Origin: Echiichthys vipera | Lineage: Eukaryota > Chordata > Actinopteri > Perciformes > Trachinidae | NCBI GenBank assembly: GCA_963691815.1 | Contig: OY829653.1 | Span: 32,686,074 to 32,750,073, forward strand | Reading direction: 5' to 3' | Length of the DNA: 64,000 nucleotides | In this document: in pieces, positions 54,847-64,000 of the stretch | Position numbering within the stretch: position 1 is the first letter of the stretch | How the letters are laid out: every line of letters begins with the position of its first letter | The notes under the pieces: model-generated | The model's database searches: none | Seen by the model: the letters and a program-made list of their open reading frames with translations, nothing else | What the model was told of the DNA's origin: nothing | Position numbers and translations under genes: made by a program

Positions 54847-55297
54847 CAACCCTAATTCAGATGAAGTTGGGATGTTGTGTAAAATAAATAAATAAAAACA
54901 ATATTCAATGATTTGTAAATCGTTTTCAACCTATATTCAATTGAATCCACTATGAAGACAAGATATTTAGTCTTCAAACTGATAAACTTTTATTCAAATA
55001 TTCACTCATTTTGAATTTGATGCCTGCAAACTGATCCAAAAAAGCTGGGACAGGGTCAACAAAAGATTGGGAAAGTCAAGGAATGCTCAAAAAACATTCC
55101 ACAGATGAACAGGTGAATTGGAAACAGGTGATTGTCGTGATTGAGTATAAAAGGAGAATCCCCGAAAGGCTGGGGTGGAGCAAGGGTGGAGTGAGGTTCA
55201 TCACTTTGTGAACAACTGCGTCAGCAAATAGTCAAGCAGTTTAAGAACGTTTCTCAAAGTACAATTGCAAGGAATCTAGGGATTTCATCATCTACAG
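54847..55297 (+). mobile_element. Tc1-like element, 5' part
   Basis: Starts CAACCCTAATTCAGATGAAG after a TA dinucleotide. It carries a fish Tc1-like leader (GAGTATAAAAGGAGAATCCC) and the beginning of a helix-turn-helix coding region: GAACAACTGCGTCAGCAAAT translates to EQLRQQI and then TIARNLGISSS. It is cut off at 55297 by another element. Confidence 0.7.
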
Positions 55298-55380
55298 TCA
55301 AGTCAGGTCAAGTTTATTTATATAGCACAATTCACCAACAGAGCAATTCAGAGTGCTTCCCACAGAACATTGAAAGCATT
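55298..55380 (-). mobile_element. L2-type LINE 3' end fragment
   Basis: On the minus strand this is the L2-like terminus GTGCTATATAAATAAACTTG followed by ACCTGACTT repeats. It abuts the truncated Tc1-like element. Confidence 0.6.
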
Positions 55381-55545
55381 GAAAGTAAACATACAATAAC
55401 ATTTAAATCATATATAAAATTATATTCAAATAAAATAATTAAAAGGTCAGAAAATTTCTGAAATGGAACACGCAGTTAAAGTTATTCTTACCTTTCTGGC
55501 ATGTTGCTCACCACCTAGAAAAAATTTGAACATGATGAACTCCCG

Positions 55546-55606
55546 GCAGGTGGAAGAGGGTGGGACTTTGGAGATAGGCTCCAAAGTCCCACCCTCTTCC
55601 ACCTGC
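55546..55606. repeat. Perfect 28-bp hairpin with 5-nt loop
   Basis: Arms 55546-55573 and 55579-55606 are exact reverse complements around ATAGG. The arm begins GCAGGTGGAAGAGGGTGGGA. Two more pairs follow one outer mismatch. No flanking element ends are recognised. Confidence 0.9.
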
Positions 55607-56160
55607 TGGACCTCTGACGCTCACGACATGTGCGGTGAAAAAGTGAGCAGTACAAGTGAAACGGCTGGTTTGTTTATAATACCGGTGACGTTAGCGTTGA
55701 CGCTGATCCTAACGCTAATCTTCCTTGCACAAATAACATAGTATTACAGAACTATAGTAACCAATAACTGTCATCATATCGAATGCTACGTTCGAGGATT
55801 AGGCAAACTAAAAGTACCTGTCCAGCAGAAACTCTGCAACCATCGTATCTCTTTTTAGCTCCGGTTGAAGCTGCATTATCCCCTGCCATCGCTAGAAAGC
55901 AGAGCCCGTGTTGACTCGCGTCTTGCCTCGTGACGCATCAGTTCTTCACCGTTCCTTTCATTCTCTCACGGACCACTCGCTCTGCAAAGGAACGCGCGAC
56001 TTGCAAGCAGTGACAGCGGTAGGCAACTTGAAGGGATGCTGCAAAGATGACAGGCAGCAAGCTTGACTAAAATGATTAGTCAGACTTTTTTCAGAAATAT
56101 ATGAGAATTAAATATTGATGAGTTTCAGCAACTGGTGGATTTCTTTTACATTTCAGTGGG
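55607..56160. other. Interval without recognised gene
   Basis: The open frame at 55463-55741 spans the hairpin and ends in a hydrophobic stretch; I see no reason to call it a gene. Confidence 0.4.
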
Positions 56161-56176
56161 TCATATTAGGAGCATT

Positions 56177-58190
56177 TTAAGAATACAAATGAAAAGTGTC
56201 AAAATGACAGAAAGGGAATAAGTTCTTTAATACATTATTTTGTTTACTGGAAGGCAGCTGCAAACAGAATAGTCTGCAGCTTTGATTTAAAAGAACTAAG
56301 AGTAGCATCAGACCTGCAGTTTTTATGGGAGTTTGTTCCAGATTTGTGGAGCATAAAAACTGAAGGAGGGAGAGGTCTGGATGGTTCGTAGCTGGGCAGA
56401 AAACTGAAATATATTTTGGCCCTAAACCATTTAGTGCTTTGTAAACTAACAGAAGTATTTTGAAATAAATTCTTTGACAGCCAGGAAGCCAGTGTAAAGA
56501 TCTGAGGACTGGAGTGATATGATCGACTTTTTTGGTCTTAGTGAGGACTCGAGCAGCAGTGTTCTGAATTAACTGCAGCTGTCTGATCGACTTGTTAGGG
56601 AGACCTGTAAAGACACTGTTACGGTTCATTCACACTAAAAGCGATGGAGGTGATGAAAGCGTCAAGCTGCCATTCAAAATCAATGTAAATGATGCAATGT
56701 CACGAATGTCGCTCTGGGTGACGCATTTCGTGCTATAAGAGCGATGCAATGAAGCGCCCATCGCCTTATCGCATGTGGTTTGAAAAATTAAACTTTTCAA
56801 GCAGCATCGCGTGTAGCTGTGCCGTGACAGCCAATCAGTGTTGAGATTGTGGTAAGCGCCAATCGAAGTTCTCCGTTAAACATCCAAGGGCTCACCGGGC
56901 TACCCATAGCTGCCATTGTTGTTGTCCTTGGGGGGGGGGGCAGACTGTTCCTATGGATATAATAGATAGACTGTATGATAAGTGGACGTAGCCTCTCCGC
57001 CAGGGCCTGTTCTCTCAACTTGATCAAATCATATTCGCCTCTGGGAGTCTCCATCTTGTCAGACGTTGACTCCTCCTCATTTCCTCTTACCAAAAAAGGG
57101 CATTGATGTGACGGTGGGGGGAGGGAGATACGTCCGTCTGGATGACGTTTACAGAATTAGCCACATTAGCTCAACCCAGCCCGGGAGCTAAGCTGACACA
57201 ACACGTTACTAGATAAAAAAAGAGTGGGAGTCCCGTGTCTCTAGCGGAGAACACATCGGCTCCGGGAGTAAAGTGCAGGCAGCATTTCTAATCAACGATT
57301 TAAACTGATATTCAACACAGTACCATGCACATAAACTTTAAAACACCGGCCCGAATCCTCCCGGTGCTCCAGATTAGCATCTAGTGCACATGTGTCATAG
57401 ATAGCAGGCTATATTGCAAGTCATGGTGCAACTGCAGCTATTGAAATAGCAAAACAGAGCTTACGTTAACATGGTGTGTTCCTAAAACATCTGTTTGTAT
57501 AGTTGATCGAAGAGAAAACCATCTTGTCACAAATGGTAACACCACCACACGAATAACCACAGTCCAGGTCGAGATGACGGAGTTAGCATGCTGATGATGC
57601 TAATCCTGACAACTGCCCTCCGAGGAGAAATGAGGGTCGGAGGCTAACTGTCACTTATGAGACCACGCCCCTAATTATCCATAAACTTTAACCTCTAATA
57701 AATTAAAAACGAACCTGTTAAAAAAATATTCACCCTCCTACGTGTAAGTCCTAAACATAAAGACTACAATGTTTTTTTGTAAACAAGCCCTAAATAGATT
57801 TAATTATGCTGTGAAAACGGCCTGCTTAACATGGGGGTCAATGAGAAACTGTTGTATTTTGCAAACTACTCCTACTGGCCACTCAGAGAAATGCAGTTTT
57901 TTGGCACTTCCGTATTTGATCAACCAGGAAGTCGCTGTAGTGGGAGCTAGATGTAATATAGTGGATGTAACTATGAACTGTGGAGGGCAGCGTGCCTTTT
58001 AGGCATTTCGTCTGCCAGAAATCGAGAAGAAGAAAAGAAGAAAGCCATCAGTGCAGAGTGAAGCGTATCCCGGTCTGATTTACAGCAGCTGCTTTTGGTG
58101 TGAATGCACGGTTAAAGTAGTCGAGCCTGCTGAAGATAAATGCATGGACACATTTTTCCAAATATTGCTGAGACATAAGTCCTTTAATCC
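56177..58190 (-). pseudogene. L2-clade LINE, copy D, RT C-terminus split by DNA element
   Basis: The minus strand reads (58190 to 58107) a KGLMSQQYLEKCVHAFIF-like segment and SRLDYFN. It resumes after the insertion at 56629 with NRNSVFTGLPNKSIRQLQLI, TAARVLTKTKKVDHITPVL and SLHWLPGCQRIYFKILLLVY. The blocks join seamlessly across the insertion point. Only this domain is present. The 3' boundary near 56165 is unclear. Confidence 0.75.
56637..58106. mobile_element. Non-autonomous DNA transposon, CATTCACAC ends
   Basis: 1470 bp with inverted ends CATTCACACTAAAAGC / CATTCACACCAAAAGC, flanked by TACGGTT (56630-56636) and CACGGTT (58107-58113), a 7-bp duplication with one change. The minus-strand frame at 56797-57093 begins MVRGNEEESTSDKME; I do not recognise it. 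It contains a G-run at about 56931-56940. Superfamily unresolved. Confidence 0.7.
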
Positions 58191-58564
58191 TTGATATATT
58201 TCTTTAGGTCATACACTGGAGATCACAATTTGATAAAGTATAAATACGTGATTTATTCTGAAATTTTGTTATTTGTTATTGTTCAGAATTTTGATAGATC
58301 TTTTTAAATAATCAAGGCACTACAACAAAAACCTTTAATTTTGTGAAAGAAGCAGTGAGCAAAATTAGAGAACAGTAACCTTTCTGTCAGAAGATTTCAA
58401 CAATGTCTTCTTAGGGCTATAGGATTAAAAAATGAACAAAGTGTAGAGGCCACAAACTAGTGATGCCCACAGGACATCACTAGTTTCTCACACTGCTCTG
58501 GTTTGATCTTGGTCCATTCTTCTTCAGTCTCTTCCACAGTTCACTAACTGTAGTGGGTTTTTTA

Positions 58565-59183
58565 GGGCGCACTCACACTGTCCATCCGTACCGTACCCAA
58601 GCACGTGTCACGGCTAAAGTCTAGTTCGTTTGACCAGTGTGAGTGCAACCGTACCGCGCCTAGGCGCAGTACACTTGCTGGCCACGGACCGTTTGGGAGA
58701 GGTGGGCTTTTGTAAACCAATTTGCACATGTACGAGCACGACCTTTCGCATGTGTACGAGCACGAGCATGAGGCCTACGGCAGTTCTGACGTAATTTTAT
58801 GTGTGCCTGTTAGGACATAGAAAAAAGAAGGACGGACCATGCGCAGACTTTTAAAACAATGGCGGCGAAATGTTCATGTTGGTGTGATGCGGAGGTGGAG
58901 TGTTTACTGCAGATTTGGTCAGATGAAAATTTTCCAAAACAGTTGGACAAGACGCACAAAAACTCTGAGGTCTATGGAAAGATTTGTAAACAAAGCGAGG
59001 CATCGCGATGACGTGAATCAATGTGAGTGTGTTAGTGTGATGACGTATAGGCAGGCAAGAAGCATTCACCGAGGCCCAGGTAATGTGAGTACAAACGGGC
59101 CTGGCCAGCGGGGGGAAAGGGAGGGGGGGACAAGTACCCTAAAGCAAGGGGCACGGTACGGACTGACAGTGTGAGTGCGTCCC
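58565..59183 (+). mobile_element. Non-autonomous DNA element with trihelix exon
   Basis: 619 bp with long inverted ends: left GGGCGCACTCACACTGTCCA, and the right end in reverse complement GGGACGCACTCACACTGTCA, continuing through TCCGTACCGT on both sides (about 34 bp). Inserted into the Tc1-like element. It retains one short DNA-binding exon and no transposase. Confidence 0.75.
58859..59011 (+). CDS. Trihelix/Myb-like DNA-binding exon
   Basis: A 50-codon frame from ATG 58859 (ACAATGGCG): MAAKCSCWCDAEVECLLQIW, then SDENFPKQLDKTHKNSEVYG and KICKQ. This is the Myb_DNA-bind_4/trihelix pattern: Trp, acidic-hydrophobic helix with EVECLLQIW, QLD-T-KN, and VY-KI. Such exons are usually joined by splicing to a longer protein in PIF-type elements or host ZSCAN29-like genes. 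Here the frame stops at TGA 59009-59011 and nothing follows. Probably non-functional. Confidence 0.5.
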   Translation: MAAKCSCWCDAEVECLLQIWSDENFPKQLDKTHKNSEVYGKICKQSEASR

Positions 59184-59594
59184 ATCCTTTGTTGCCAGGG
59201 CTTTTCCAGATATTCTCTATGAGGTAAATTGAACTTGAGCGATGTCGAGTCATGGTTTGAGGGATTGTGCTGAAGTCATTCAAAGCTGTGGCCTCTACAC
59301 TTCCTATTCATTTTTGAATCCTAGAGAAGAAAACATTGTTGAAATCTTCTCTTCTGACACAATGGCTACTGTTCTCTCATTTTGATCAACAAACAACAAA
59401 AACCTTTGATAAAAGTGCCTTTGTTATTTAAAAAAAAAAAATAATGCTAGTACAGCAGTGGTATAGCCTAGGTTGATATTTTATCAATTCAAAAAATAAA
59501 AATAACAATTTCAGAATAAATCAAGTATTATATTGTGGTTTTTAGCATTGGCGTTTGGACTTAAATGATATGATAAATGTAATCTTAAAACGGC

Positions 59595-61506
59595 TCTTCC
59601 CAACTACTATCAGCATGTCGAACATCCAACTAGGGTAGCACACATTCTGGATCATTGTTACAGTAATGTGAAGTCTGCTTATCGATCCAGCCTCAGACGA
59701 GCTTTTGGAAAATCATATCACTCCTCTGTACTACTACTTCCTACATACATACAGAGGAGTAAAAAAATCAAAGCCTACATTACATTCTGTTCAGTGTTGG
59801 ATGAAGGAGAACGAAATTAAGTTACAAGGATGCTTTGATGTTACAGATTGGTCTGTATTCCACTCTGAAAATCTAGATGAGTATTGTGATTCAGTCACTG
59901 GGTACATTGAATTTTTTATTGACTGCGGTGTAAGGAGGGTTATAAAATGACACGCTGTGGTATAGTGCGAACTTGAATAATAAAATTTAACAGCGGACTG
60001 AGGCTTTCAAATCTGGAAAAGCTGCAGCTTATAAGTATATATATATTCTTTGGAACGGTCTATTAAAACAGCTAAACAAGCCTATGGAGCAAAGATAGAG
60101 GGACATTTCATGGAGGGAGACCCACCACGCATGTGGCAAAGGTTAAACTCCATCACCACCGGGAAACCTAAAGGAGGATCCATTACAAATGTTGGCCCAT
60201 CTTTGCCAAATTATGTGAGGGCCACATCTCTCTTGATGAAAACCTTTGAGCGGTTGGTGCTGGTTTATATATTAGAGATCAAATCCCTGTGTCTGTGGAC
60301 CCGCTCCAATTCGCATACAGAAAAAACAGAAGTGTTGAGGACGCCATTTCCTTTGCTTTGATCTCAGTCTACAAGCATCTTGACAATAGGAAATCATACG
60401 CTAGTATGCTATTCATAGACTACAGTTCAGCTTTTAACTCAATGGTCCCAACAAAAACTCAACTACCTTGGACTCGACGATGTAATTTGCAAATGGATTT
60501 TAAATTTTTTCACTTGCCGACCACAAAGGGTCAAAATAAATGCTTGTTTTTCTGATGAGCTGCATGCTAGCACTGGCTCCCTGCAGGGATGTATTTTGAG
60601 CCCCTTCTTGTTCATACTGTATACTCACGACCTTGTAGCATCTCATGACAGTAATGCGAAAAAATGAATAGCTTTTTCGTGAGGAGGTAGAAAATTTAGT
60701 TAAATGGAGTAAATAAAACAACTTGCTTCTGAACACATCAAAGACGAGTGAATAGAAATCACATGCCTATTAATATCAATATTTCTGAGGTGCAGATTGT
60801 TGAGGAATGTACATTCTTGGGCGTGACTCTTTCTCATGACTTGAATTGGAGCTGAAACACCAGTAACATTGCTAAGAAAGAGATACAGCGCCTCGTCTTC
60901 TTACACAAGCTCCATGCTTTTACTAAAAATGCAAAGATTCTTTTAAACTTTTTCTATTGTGTAAGCGAGAGTGTCTCACCCTGAAAGAAATACTTTGAAC
61001 AAAGTGGTTGGCTCAGCCAACAGGACCACTGGCTATACGTTGCGCTCCTGGAGGCCACACATAAAGGCAGACTCTTGAATCAAGCTCTACAAATTGTAAA
61101 TGACGCCTCAGGCCACCCTGCAAGGGCCATCTTTGAAATGCTTTTTTCAGTGAAAATATATCGTTCTATGAAATGTTCCACTGCTCGCCATTTGAACAGT
61201 TTCTTTCCACAAGCAGTGATGACTTTAAATAAGGCACTTTAATGCTGTGTGGACGGGTTTTTTTGTACAGCTTTAACCTATACAATGTTATGTGGCATTG
61301 ATGGATTGTTTGTTTTTTAAACAAGGTACTTAAATTTTGCACTGACCTTTTATTGTACAGTGTTTTACCCTACAGACATTTTATGTGGCACTGATTGATT
61401 GATTGTTTGTGTGTTTTTTTATAACATGAATTAAATGTTGACAGCGCTCCTTGCACATTTTTTCCAATGTGATTTTCATACCACAAATAAACTTGAACTT
61501 GACTTG
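59595..61506 (+). mobile_element. Rex1/CR1-like LINE, truncated
   Basis: Reads from the endonuclease end (ILDHCYSNVKSAYRS near 59650) through linker and RT to a 3' end with ACCACAAATAAACTTGAACT and a TTGACTTGC tail at about 61485-61506. 5'-truncated, with large internal gaps. Confidence 0.7.
59705..60555 (+). pseudogene. LINE ORF2 linker and RT N-terminus
   Basis: 59705-59950 carries HSVQCWMKENEIKLQGCFDV, TDWSVF and YIEFFIDCGV, the linker after the endonuclease. Frame 60050-60361 has DPPRMWQRLNSITTGKP and LLMKTFERLVL. It shifts at about 60290 to VDPLQFAYRKNRSVEDAISF and MLFIDYSSAFNSMVP, where IDYSSAF is RT motif A. Later RT blocks (a GSLQGC-like block near 60580, CTFLGVTLSHDLNW-like near 60820) survive only in fragments. 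Inactive. Confidence 0.7.
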
Positions 61507-61599
61507 CTTGATGCATCTGCTCAGTGCTTTTTTTGGATAGTTGGATAGTCGCCTGGTGATATCGTTAGGTAGAATTGTGTGTTGTGTACTTAGCTATGG

Positions 61600-62060
61600 T
61601 AAAGTATTTTGTTGTTTTTCTGAGCCAATGGAAGCATGTAGATATTAAACAGAAGAGCCTTGGGGAACTCCACATGTAACTTTTGCCCGCTCAGATGTGT
61701 AATTACCTATAGACACAAAGTAGTCTCTGTCCTTCAAGAAGGACTCAAACCATTTAAATACTCTGCCAGAAAGTCCCACCCAGTTTTCAAGACAGTCTGG
61801 TACAGGGGTGTTCAACTTATTTAGTAACTATGGCTGCAGGTTTTCATTCCAACCAAGCAAGAACACACCTGACTAGACTAATTCAATCGCCTGAATTGTC
61901 TTCATTGATTTGTTGGATCAGGTGTGTTCTTGCTTGGTTGGAATGAAAACCTGCAGCCACAGCGGCCCTTTAATGGATCACTTTGTCACCCCTGGTCTAG
62001 TAGTATGGTATGATTGACTGTGTAGAATGCAGCACTGAAATCCAGGTGTCTTCTATGATG
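61600..62060 (-). pseudogene. L2-clade LINE RT fragment, copy E, split by MITE
   Basis: The minus strand gives LDFSAAFYTVNHTILLD (motif A), then after the MITE ENWVGLSGRVFKWFESFLKD, RDYFVSIGNYTSERAKVTCG and VPQGS. The blocks are collinear across the MITE. No YADD box follows; fragment only. Confidence 0.7.
61803..61994. mobile_element. hAT-type foldback MITE
   Basis: 192 bp with CAGGGGTG...CACCCCTG ends and an 8-bp duplication GTCTGGTA / GTCTAGTA (61795-61802, 61995-62002; one mismatch). Internal arms of 42 bp (61831-61872 and 61918-61959) are perfectly complementary. Confidence 0.85.
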
Positions 62061-63549
62061 AACCATTTTTTGATGACTTTTCTTTGAACATTTGAGACAG
62101 CAATCTCAAAGAAAACACAGGAATGATCAGAGAGCACCTTTGGTGGACATGACCAAGTCCAGAGTGTGACCTTTGTTGTGTCTTGGCTCCACTGAGCCAG
62201 ATGATAGTTATCCTTGATAAGTGTGTGGCATCAGAGTGTCACTCTGATGCCATTTAGCCACTTACATATTGATATGGTGAAACATCTGGTAGCAAATGCG
62301 CGACCAGATGTAAAATATGGTAGCACACTCTAAGATTCTGGACCATTTGGTCGCAGTCTTGAGCCCTGCGTCATTTAAAAATACGTTATTGAATTCCTAA
62401 ATAAAGGAGAGCTTTAAAATCAATTTGAAAATGCAGTTTTAAAAGAAGAAATAAATAGTGGAGATCACGTGACACGAAGCAAGATGGCTGTTTGAGATTA
62501 TACTAAGAAAAAGGCGGCTCAACAAATGGCTAGCATGGACCAGGTCGACAAAGCCAGCCTACAATTATGGAGCAGACTTTGGCCAAAATAAAGTCTGTGC
62601 TTCCTGTGTGAACGACATGAATGGCTCAGTTGGTGCTCGTCTGGATGTTATGCCCTGGATGAAATCAAAGCATCTGTTGCCTTGGTCGAGGGTTCTCTTT
62701 TCAAGCTTCAAGGTTGAAGACAGAGTCTCTGCTACAGAGGAGAGCTAGGGTCATTACGACTTCCAGCTGACACCTATGGAGAAGACATAGTTACTTATGT
62801 TACTTATGTGCATTTACATGCACATAAGTAACCCGGAAATGGCCTTACCCCGGTTAAGGGAATAATCAGGGTTTTTGAAGTTCCCCTCATATACATGAGC
62901 AGGGGTAGAATGGGAACTCGGCCTCCGGTACAGCTGGACTGACTATGACTTTTTTTTCTGGTTCCTCTTTGTCAAGAACACAAACGGCCGACTTTTGGAC
63001 AGAATTACGACCGAAACGGGTCTTCTTGGTAGTAATGTTACTTGCCGCTGCAAATTCCTCCCTTGGTTTAAAGTTAACGCTCTATTGTTGTTGTTTTTTC
63101 ACGTTGTCTTCAGCAACGTTGCTTCTTGTTTTTTTTTTCTGTTTCTACTACTCTACTGTATCAAAAGCAGCAAACTGTCTCAATGGCTTATTTGATGTAT
63201 ATAAATGCCGAAAAAGACCATGGAATGATTTAGCTCGCTGACTGGTTTGAATGTTCATGATAATGTGAATCTACTGTATAAGTAATATGTGATATGAAGT
63301 GAAATTCATTGTATGAGAGGCATCATTATACAATCTGGCCCCAATTCACCACCTCACCATCTGTGTTGATATGCACCTACCTCTAGCTTGTCAGAGGGGG
63401 CTTAATAATGCTCTGAATTAAGCAAATTTTTGGCAAGGGAAAAACTGTCAATGCCCACAGTCCACACAAAAATTAATGTACATACAACAATTCTAACAGC
63501 AATCTCCAAAAGTTTTTCATCCCAAATTACAGCACAGATTTTTCTACAG
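62061..63549. other. 1.5-kb interval with small palindromes
   Basis: A 25-bp palindrome lies at 62227-62251 (12-bp arms) and a 14-bp-arm inverted repeat at 62799-62832. Around 62475-62760 a broken frame with TTSMAQ-like and WMKSK pieces loosely recalls LINE ORF1 coiled coil, too weak to call. The open frames at 62945-63241 lack motifs. Confidence 0.4.
62799..62832. repeat. Inverted repeat, 14-bp arms
   Basis: GTTACTTATGTGCA, a 6-nt loop TTTACA, then the exact reverse complement. Function unknown. Confidence 0.85.
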
Positions 63550-63834
63550 TGGTAAATGGACTTATATAGCGCCTTTCTAGTCTTCTGACGACTCAAGGCG
63601 CTTTCACACTACTTGTCACATTCACCCATTCACACAGACATTCACACTGATGACAGTGGACATCTACATACTATCTAATCTAACCATTCACAACGCATTT
63701 ACACACCCACGCGCAGCATGGGGAGCAATTCAGGGTTCAGTGTCTTGCCCAAGGACACTTCAGGAGCTGGGGATTGAACCGCTGGTCTCTCGAATGGAGG
63801 ACAACCCACTCTTCCACTGAGCTACAAACGCCCC
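63550..63834 (-). mobile_element. tRNA-derived SINE
   Basis: Minus-strand head GTAGCTCAGTGGAAGAGTGG (A box) and GGTTCAATCCCC (B box), body with TGTCCTTGGGCAAGACACTG, 3' end GGCGCTATATAAGTCCATTT. Same family as 37404-37715. The 3' end resembles L2 termini (GTGCTATACAAATAAA), so an L2 partner is plausible. Confidence 0.85.
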
Positions 63835-64000
63835 AGTGTCTGGGTGTCCTGGTGTGGACCATTTTTATCAATTCTCCAAATGTAAAAATTGGTTAAATGT
63901 TGCACCAAATTTGTGTAACAAATGGTATCAACCTTAAAACTGCTGCAACAACCTATGAAACATAATAGAGCTTATAAAGCTTTATATGCTGTACTTGCAT
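63835..64000. other. Window end, nothing recognised
   Basis: AT-rich sequence without motifs. Confidence 0.4.

Larger units (their letters stand above)
58224..59538. mobile_element. Tc1-like element with about 240-bp inverted repeats, split
   Basis: The left arm (about 58224-58470) and right arm (about 59286-59538) are imperfect inverted copies, sharing for example AGAAGATTTCAACAATG and GTGTAGAGGCCACA. Between them, on the minus strand, lie LIENIWKSPGNKG and ELWKRLKKNGPRSNQSSVRN, which resemble the end of a Tc1 transposase (LIENIW). These two are separated by the element at 58565-59183. End positions are approximate. Confidence 0.6.

Noticed and set aside
55463..55741. 92-codon frame with C-terminal hydrophobic stretch as a membrane protein
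   Set aside because: It runs through both arms of a perfect palindrome, has no family resemblance and lies between TE fragments.

Overview
The window is nuclear DNA from a ray-finned fish, probably a percomorph teleost. The evidence is one recognisable host gene, zdhhc3, with vertebrate-style GT-AG introns, set in dense layers of teleost-typical transposable elements (TEs): L2, RTE, Rex1-like and RNase H-bearing I-group LINEs, tRNA-headed SINEs, hAT, PIF/Harbinger and Tc1-like DNA elements, and a Gmr1-type LTR retrotransposon. Species and clade names are my inference from protein motifs and element ends; no search was run.

Layout. 1-2693: decayed L2 LINE (+). 3196-8178: complete Gmr1-type Ty3/gypsy element with apparently identical LTRs, a 5-bp target duplication and one open 1415-codon gag-pol frame whose integrase precedes the reverse transcriptase (RT). 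8395-12630: SINEs and an RT fragment (-) split by two DNA elements. 12822-17118: mostly unrecognised sequence, with part of a segment that recurs near 22 kb. 17270-21047: second L2 LINE (+) carrying an ORF1 esterase. 21678-23745: stacked LINE 3' ends. 23758-26776: AT-rich 36-bp minisatellite with an internal 783-bp duplication and a LINE-tail insertion. 28874-30817: hAT element with a perfect 8-bp target duplication. 32511-40722: one I-group LINE (-) opened by at least four later insertions. 40723-44741: LTR-like sequence split by a two-gene PIF/Harbinger transposon. 44769-50596: more LINE and hAT remnants. 51018-53930: four coding exons of zdhhc3 (+). 53931-64000: more than 10 kb of TE-filled sequence, probably inside the next zdhhc3 intron.

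How the parts work. The only functional host product I can support is ZDHHC3, a Golgi palmitoyltransferase; its 3' exons lie beyond the window. The only element that looks intact enough to encode all its own functions is the Gmr1-type retrotransposon. All LINE and transposase genes here have stops, frameshifts or deletions. Two non-autonomous DNA elements keep only a short DNA-binding (Myb/trihelix) exon. Weak signs of an unrecognised minus-strand host gene occur between 28.3 and 32.3 kb.

No undescribed system is clearly demonstrated. The most notable items are the Gmr1-type element (gene order, SCAN-like capsid, lysine-tRNA-type primer site), the minisatellite, the exact nesting history of the 32.5-40.7 kb LINE, a 28-bp perfect hairpin at 55.5 kb, and an antisense THAP-domain remnant inside zdhhc3.
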